From NCBI RefSeq assembly GCF_029960665.1, contig NZ_JASBRB010000004.1:62001-126000 (forward strand): DNA of 64,000 nt, written 5' to 3'. Origin of the DNA: Pseudarthrobacter sp. AL07. Its GTDB lineage: Bacteria; Actinomycetota; Actinomycetes; Actinomycetales; Micrococcaceae. The notes under the pieces were generated by a model. It was not told the origin of the DNA, searched no databases, and saw only the letters and a program-made list of their open reading frames with translations. Made by a program: the position numbers and the translations under genes. Positions 59,924-64,000 of the stretch are shown here, in pieces. Each line of letters begins with the position of its first letter. Positions within the stretch are counted from its first letter, which is position 1.

Positions 59924-60574
59924 TGCTCGCGAAACGGGGTGCATGCCTCATTTGAGAAACGCTCGCGAAATCCCGGGCCGCTTCGGGCACGGCGGTGACG
60001 ATGAGGGATGGACCTGTCGATGGCAAAGCGTAGGGAAATCACGAAGAAGTACGCAACCGATTATGCGAAGTCGTCCAAGAGCGTCAAGGGGTTGATTCTG
60101 GACGAGCTCGTGGGTGTGACGGGGTGGTCCAGGGCCAACGCCCGCCGGGCCCTGTCCACGGCCCGTAAGCGGAAAGGGCCCGCGAAATCGGTCGTCCGGA
60201 AACCGCGTGGGCGGACCCTACGCCCTTGTGCGGGTCCGGCTGAACCCCTTCACCGCCAGCACGAAAGCAACCGGCTGGCGCTCCAACAAACACGGGAAGA
60301 AGACCCGCATCTACGACAAACCGCAGACCCGTACCAACCCGTCATCGATTCCGGAATCCTCACAGAAGCCAAAGCCACTGAAGTCGCGGCACTGATGGAG
60401 ATCACCAACCCGGCCGACCTCACCCGAGGCATCACCACCATCCAGACCAAGCTGATCGCCCTCGCAGCAGCCAAAACCCGGGCACTGGAGCACTCACCCA
60501 CGCGAGCACAAATAGCTGAGGCAAGCACAACACTTTCGCGAGCATCTTGACGGTGATGAGTCGTTACGCGGGCA
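59924..60574 (+). mobile_element. Internally deleted insertion sequence (non-autonomous)
   Basis: The left end begins TGCTCGCGAAAC (59924) with a second copy of GCTCGCGAAA offset by 36 bases (59961). The right end, read on the complementary strand, begins TGCCCGCGTAAC (60563-60574) with an inner TGCTCGCGAAA (60534-60544). The middle contains the start and end of a transposase reading frame but lacks the catalytic core. Such a deletion derivative could still be moved by a complete relative. Confidence 0.6.
60020..60550 (+). pseudogene. Transposase/integrase remnant, core deleted
   Basis: MAKRREITKKYATDYAKSSK, SVKGLILDELVGVTGWSRANARRALSTA matches the N-terminal helix-turn-helix of the transposase at 63181. 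After about 60190 the frame shifts; one frame reads TASTKATGWRSNKHGKKTRIYDKPQT and the final part returns to the first frame (GILTEAKATEVAALMEITNPADLTRGITTIQTKLIALAAAKTR), a typical C-terminal end of this family. The catalytic DDE region between them is missing, so no active enzyme is made. Confidence 0.75.
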
Positions 60575-61218
60575 TGGTGAGGTGCTTCCCTGTACTCATT
60601 TTTTCGCAGACGGTATCCGTCTTTCGGGGCCGGAGTACTCGCTCTTGGTTGAGGACCCTAGGCCGGATTCTCTGGCGGTCCGGCTCCCGGCACCGTCCAC
60701 GTCCACGTCCACGTCGAGGGTGGAGACCAGAATCCGTCGCTCCACCAGCTTGATAAGGGCAGACCCGTTTAACCCCGGCCAGCCTCATGTAGCCAGCAGA
60801 CTGGGCAGGCGGGATGAAGAGAGCAGTGGGCGCAGGTGCTTGGCGGGCACTCTGCGGCACTTCACACGCGTGCGCTCCCAGGAGTTAGGGAAGAAAGTGT
60901 CCGCTGAGGGTTCCTTAACGGGACTGCAAACGGTCCATTCCAAGCTGCGAATTGACCATCATGCTCAGCTAACCATCACAGCGATGCTGCGCACTGAATG
61001 TCCCACGAACTTCGAGCAGCTACTCCGGGCCGGCGGAGGCGTCTCAATTCCTGGGTTCTGTGGGATAGTCGGCCGGCGGGCACGCCCTGCCATGTGAATT
61101 GTCATTTTCGGGGTCCCGCACGCAGCGTCCAAACTGTCAGTGCTGGTGGGAGGATTCGGGCATGAACGAATGCGGGACCGTACCGCTCAGAGCCATTTCA
61201 GTGTCGGCGACGGCGGCG
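60575..61218. other. Intergenic stretch between IS remnant and phytase gene
   Basis: About 640 bases with no convincing gene. A plus-strand frame at 60582-61097 has Ser/Thr/Arg-rich composition and no ribosome site, and is probably not coding. GC content appears lower and codon use less regular than in the core genome, consistent with acquired DNA. Confidence 0.5.
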
Positions 61219-62838
61219 TTATCGGGGGACGGCGCCCAAGGGTACGTATTTCAGGTTGGATGAAGTGCCACCGGTGTTGTTCTCGTCGTGGACCACGAGG
61301 AGGCCCTGCTCGAACTGCGGCCCGGCATTCAGAGGGGTGACGTCCACACCGTCGGTGCCCGTCACTGCGTCAATGGTTCCGTTGGCGCCGACGCTGAACT
61401 TCTTGAGGAAAGCGTTGCCGCCGGCACGGTCATAGATCGCTATTGTGGAATCGCCTTGGCTGGAGACGAAGAGGCGCCCCGTACCGTTCGGGCCGTACTC
61501 GATGCTCATCCCTTCGATGTCGGCCGCCAGGCGGCCCCCACCAGCCGTGTCGACAGCCACACGGCTGCCACCGGCCCCAGGGTCGGCCCCGTACTTCCAT
61601 AGAGCCACGTCCTCCTGACCAACATACAGATTGCCCAGTTCGTCATCGGCGACACAGCCCTCGGTGATGCTGTTGATCGGCAACGTCCTGACAAGGGTGG
61701 CGTCGACCTTGCCGGCCCCGTTATCGAACAGTTCGAATTGTTGGATGCTACCTGACACGTACGGTGTGACGAACGCAAAAAACTTACCCCTTACGCTGCT
61801 GTGGTAGAGGCAGAAGCCGTAGTTGGGTGCAAAAGTTGCGATGCTAAGGGCTTCGATGGGTGACAGGGTTCTGGTCGCGGTATTCAGTGAATACAGAGCC
61901 AGAGTATTGTTCGTCCGGTTATTCGCCCCGACCAGCACTATCGATTGCCCCGCCAAGGGGAAGCCAGTCCTCACGTCGACGTTGCCGATCATTCCGTCGG
62001 CACGGAACTGGATTAGCTGGCCGTCCATTCCGAATACCCCAATACCGCCGCCTGATGTCGCCTTCTTATCGGCGATCACCACGCTATTGGCCGGGTTTGC
62101 TTGGTCAACCCAAATGGCAGAGTCATCTGAAGTGTCCCCCGACCCTGAAAAGCCAACGGTCTCAACCACTGGTAGCACAACAGGGACGGCGGGCGGCGCC
62201 GTTGGCGTGGGAGTTGCTGTCGGGGTAGGCGTAGGAGTTGCTGTCGGGGTAAGCGTAGGAGTTGGCGTCGTCGCTGTTTCGTAAGTAACGAGCAACTGCG
62301 GTCGTTTCCCGGTCTCGCGGGAGGCCAGGCTGCCCTGCACACCAGCGGTCGTGTTGAGCCCGAAACTAGCGCTGCCGGAACTGGTCACTGAACTCGTCGG
62401 CAAGGGTGCACTGGCATATTGGTCCGAGCGCAGCACTCCCGTCCGGGCAAGTTCAGCAGATTGCCAGGCAGGCTGGTTGGCGGAAGTCACGGTCGTCTCG
62501 TCCCAGGCGTTGCTGGCAGGGTGCACAATTAGGCTCCCGTTCACAGACGTTCTGGAATAGATCCTAAGGCTCGCGCTGGTGATGCTGCTGCCAGCCGGGA
62601 GCGACACATCGAACCGCATGAGCACATGATATGTGTTCTGCGATACGGCCAACGACGTCGCCCCGCCGAAGTTACTGTTGGGCGAGACCGTGGAAACATA
62701 GGTGTCCGCCACCGCATTGAGAGTGACGGTCGTGGGGGCAGCGACGGCTGTCTTGGACACGCCGCTGAGCAAAGCAAAAGCGCCTATCGTCGCCAAAGCG
62801 AGCAACGACGCCAGGAAAATTCGGAGATGACTGAGCAT
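61219..62838 (-). CDS. Secreted beta-propeller phytase with DNRLRE domain
   Basis: 539 residues from ATG 62838 (AGGA about 8 bases upstream). Signal peptide about 1-34 (RIFLASLLALATIGAFALLSG...AVA). About 35-190: DNRLRE-type beta domain (ADTYVSTVSPNSNFGGATSL, SSITSASLRIYSRTSVNGSL). About 192-225: a Pro/Thr linker of TPTPTATP repeats. About 228-535: phytase propeller (DDSAIWVDQANPANSVVIADKKATSGGG, TEGCVADDELGNLYVGQEDVALWKYG, IYDRAGGNAFLKKF). It should release phosphate from phytate outside the cell. Flanked by IS remains and of different base composition. Confidence 0.85.
   Translation of the reverse strand: MLSHLRIFLASLLALATIGAFALLSGVSKTAVAAPTTVTLNAVADTYVSTVSPNSNFGGATSLAVSQNTYHVLMRFDVSLPAGSSITSASLRIYSRTSVNGSLIVHPASNAWDETTVTSANQPAWQSAELARTGVLRSDQYASAPLPTSSVTSSGSASFGLNTTAGVQGSLASRETGKRPQLLVTYETATTPTPTLTPTATPTPTPTATPTPTAPPAVPVVLPVVETVGFSGSGDTSDDSAIWVDQANPANSVVIADKKATSGGGIGVFGMDGQLIQFRADGMIGNVDVRTGFPLAGQSIVLVGANNRTNNTLALYSLNTATRTLSPIEALSIATFAPNYGFCLYHSSVRGKFFAFVTPYVSGSIQQFELFDNGAGKVDATLVRTLPINSITEGCVADDELGNLYVGQEDVALWKYGADPGAGGSRVAVDTAGGGRLAADIEGMSIEYGPNGTGRLFVSSQGDSTIAIYDRAGGNAFLKKFSVGANGTIDAVTGTDGVDVTPLNAGPQFEQGLLVVHDENNTGGTSSNLKYVPLGAVPR
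62210..62270. repeat. 24-bp tandem repeat encoding the Pro/Thr linker
   Basis: Units starting GGAGTTGCTGTCGGGGTA at 62210 and 62234 (one base different over 24), with a partial third at 62258. Each unit codes eight residues of the linker. Unit number may vary between strains. Confidence 0.75.
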
Positions 62839-63052
62839 GGCGCATTCCTGAGGGGGCCCACGGATGTCGTAGACCACGTAAAGGGTGAACCGGCCGGCCC
62901 AGCTTAGCCGCATCGAAGGCATCATCCAGAACACGTTGAGCGATCAGTGCCGCAACGCATAAAGGGACGCCAGTAAAATTCAGAAATAAAAAAACAAAAA
63001 GGCACTTCGGACCTTAATCCCCATCATGCGAGCGGGAAGTGCCACTGTCAAG

Positions 63053-63123
63053 GCTACGCGTTGACTCATCAAAGATGCCCGCGTAGCTGCTATCGAAGAA
63101 TCATTTGGTAATGCCCGCGTAGC
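63053..63123. repeat. Left terminal repeats of a second IS
   Basis: TGCCCGCGTAGC occurs at 63076-63087 and again at 63112-63123, offset 36 bases, exactly the spacing seen at the left end of the element at 59924. A related ACGCGTTGACTCATCA stretch precedes it at about 63055-63070. This marks the start of the second IS whose transposase follows. Confidence 0.65.
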
Positions 63124-63180
63124 GGCGCGTCTGCTGGGGTGGTATCCGCTGGCCCGGCACTGTGAGCCATGGAGCTTTCG

Positions 63181-64000
63181 ATGAGCGAACGCAAGGCCGT
63201 CACGAAGACCACTGCCCTCCGATATGCCCGGTCGGACCGTGCGGCCAAGAAGACCATCCTGGACGAGCTGTGTGCCCTGACGCTTTGGCACCGTGACCAT
63301 GCGCGGAAGGCCCTGCGGCAGGCCCTGGTGCTCAAACAGGTCAAGCCCCGGCCGCCCAGGCCCCCGGTCTACGGCGAAGACGTGATCGAGGCGCTGCGGT
63401 TCTGCTGGGCCGTCCAGGGCACCCCGTGCGGGCGCCTGCTGGCTGCAGCGCTGCCGGATTTGGTTCCGCGGCTGCGCCGGTTGAAGGAGCTGAGTATCGA
63501 GGACGGGACGGCGGCGTTGTTGCTGAAGATCGCCCCTGCCACCATCGACCGCCGGCTCAAGGCAGACCGGGGGAAACTCGACCCAAGGGGCCGTTCCCAC
63601 ACCAAGCCGGAGACCTTGTTGAAGGACTCCATTCCGATGCGGACCTGGGCCAGGGCGAGTTCTGTTTTACCCTGGATACCACCGATATTGCCACCGGCTG
63701 GACCGAGACTGTCTCGGTGAAGCAAGGTCCAGAAGTGGGTGTTCGCCGCCATCAAGGAGGCCACCGCCGCCTTCCCGTTCACCATCCTCGGGATCGACTC
63801 GGATTATGCCGATGCCTTATCTCGGACAACGGTGGAGAGTTCATCAACTACGCCCTGATCAAATGGGTCGACGAGAAGGACATCTACTTCACCCGATCCC
63901 GTCCCTACAAGTCCAACGACAACGCCCACGTCGAGCAGAAAAACGGCGACGTCGTCCGCCGGCACGCCTTCCACTACCGCTACGACACCGCCGCCGAGCT
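63181..64000 (+). pseudogene. Frameshifted integrase-core transposase; truncated by window edge
   Basis: ATG 63181 opens MSERKAVTKTTALRYARSDR, AAKKTILDELCALTLWHRDH, a helix-turn-helix followed by LPDLVPRLRRLKELSIEDGT and SHTKPETLLKDSIPMRTWA. After about 63650 coding continues in other frames: FCFTLDTTDIATGWTETVSV, VQKWVFAAIKEATAAFPFTILGIDSD, then NGGEFINYALIKWVDEKD and NAHVEQKNGDVV. These are the integrase-core D...E motifs, but the first Asp region is deleted and at least three frame changes separate the parts. The gene is dead here. Confidence 0.8.

Noticed and set aside
60582..61097. Plus-strand frame (171 codons) between IS and phytase
   Set aside because: Ser/Thr/Arg-rich, no ribosome site or recognisable domain.
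62210..62270. Tandem repeat as part of a CRISPR-like array
   Set aside because: Units are contiguous, in frame and code the Pro/Thr linker; there are no spacers.
1..64000. tRNA genes and CRISPR arrays
   Set aside because: No cloverleaf with a GGTTCGAATC-type arm and no regularly spaced direct repeats were seen by eye.

Overview
This is high-GC actinobacterial DNA. The gene set (Ku/LigD end joining, AzlCD, a nocardamine-type siderophore operon, DUF445, a fruR-fruK-fruA-ptsH PTS cluster, GH65 phosphorylase with beta-phosphoglucomutase) and the recurrent intergenic palindromes suggest Micrococcaceae, most likely Arthrobacter/Pseudarthrobacter. That assignment is inference from gene content and codon use; no database was searched. 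No tRNA, rRNA or CRISPR array was found.

Layout. 1-2.1 kb: start of urocanate hydratase (hutU), cut by the window edge, with an IclR regulator and two matching operator-like palindromes, then a decayed locus where a GNAT 5' remnant abuts an HxlR 3' remnant. 2.3-5.9 kb: a 3-hydroxybutyrate dehydrogenase and MHS-type transporter pair with a divergent LysR regulator. 5.9-10.9 kb: spermidine-synthase-like protein, a coiled-coil membrane protein, and a four-gene envelope cluster (hypothetical, Act_HOL holin-like, DUF3618, YihY). 11-14.9 kb: a coupled run of Dps, an acyl-CoA-dehydrogenase-like protein, a PIG-L deacetylase/methyltransferase fusion and a family 2 glycosyltransferase, of unknown product. 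15-22 kb: housekeeping and small genes (O-methyltransferase, MTH1187 thiamine-binding protein, TetR, small ORFs, AzlCD, DoxX-like, GDPD, DUF445). 22-27.5 kb: PxpA, an unknown protein, and the GH65/PgmB sugar-phosphorolysis pair behind a promoter holding a perfect LacI-type operator. 28.3-33.2 kb: the fructose PTS operon and HPr. 33.2-39.3 kb: an SRPBCC/methyltransferase pair, a Rho_N-domain protein and divergent ku/ligD. 39.7-43.4 kb: ProP-like transporter, FUSC exporter and an SDR. 43.4-48.9 kb: a four-gene desABCD-type hydroxamate siderophore operon under an IdeR/DtxR-like iron box. 49-50.8 kb: GNAT and acyltransferase.

50.9-64 kb is the accessory part. A six-gene overlapping operon encodes a type I restriction-modification system that begins with a single-TRD half specificity subunit, contains an embedded RhuM-family gene and ends with a YgjP-type metalloprotease. 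A DUF3800-like gene lies divergently from it. Next come an internally deleted IS, a secreted DNRLRE-phytase with a Pro/Thr linker, and a frameshifted second IS of the same family that runs off the window.

The strongest candidates for something not yet described are the half-S/HsdM/RhuM/HsdS/HsdR/YgjP operon, the Dps/ACAD/PIG-L-methyltransferase/GT2 operon, and a small hairpin plus leader ORF near 17.0 kb. Many convergent gene ends carry long palindromes, several of which overlap or abut stop codons.
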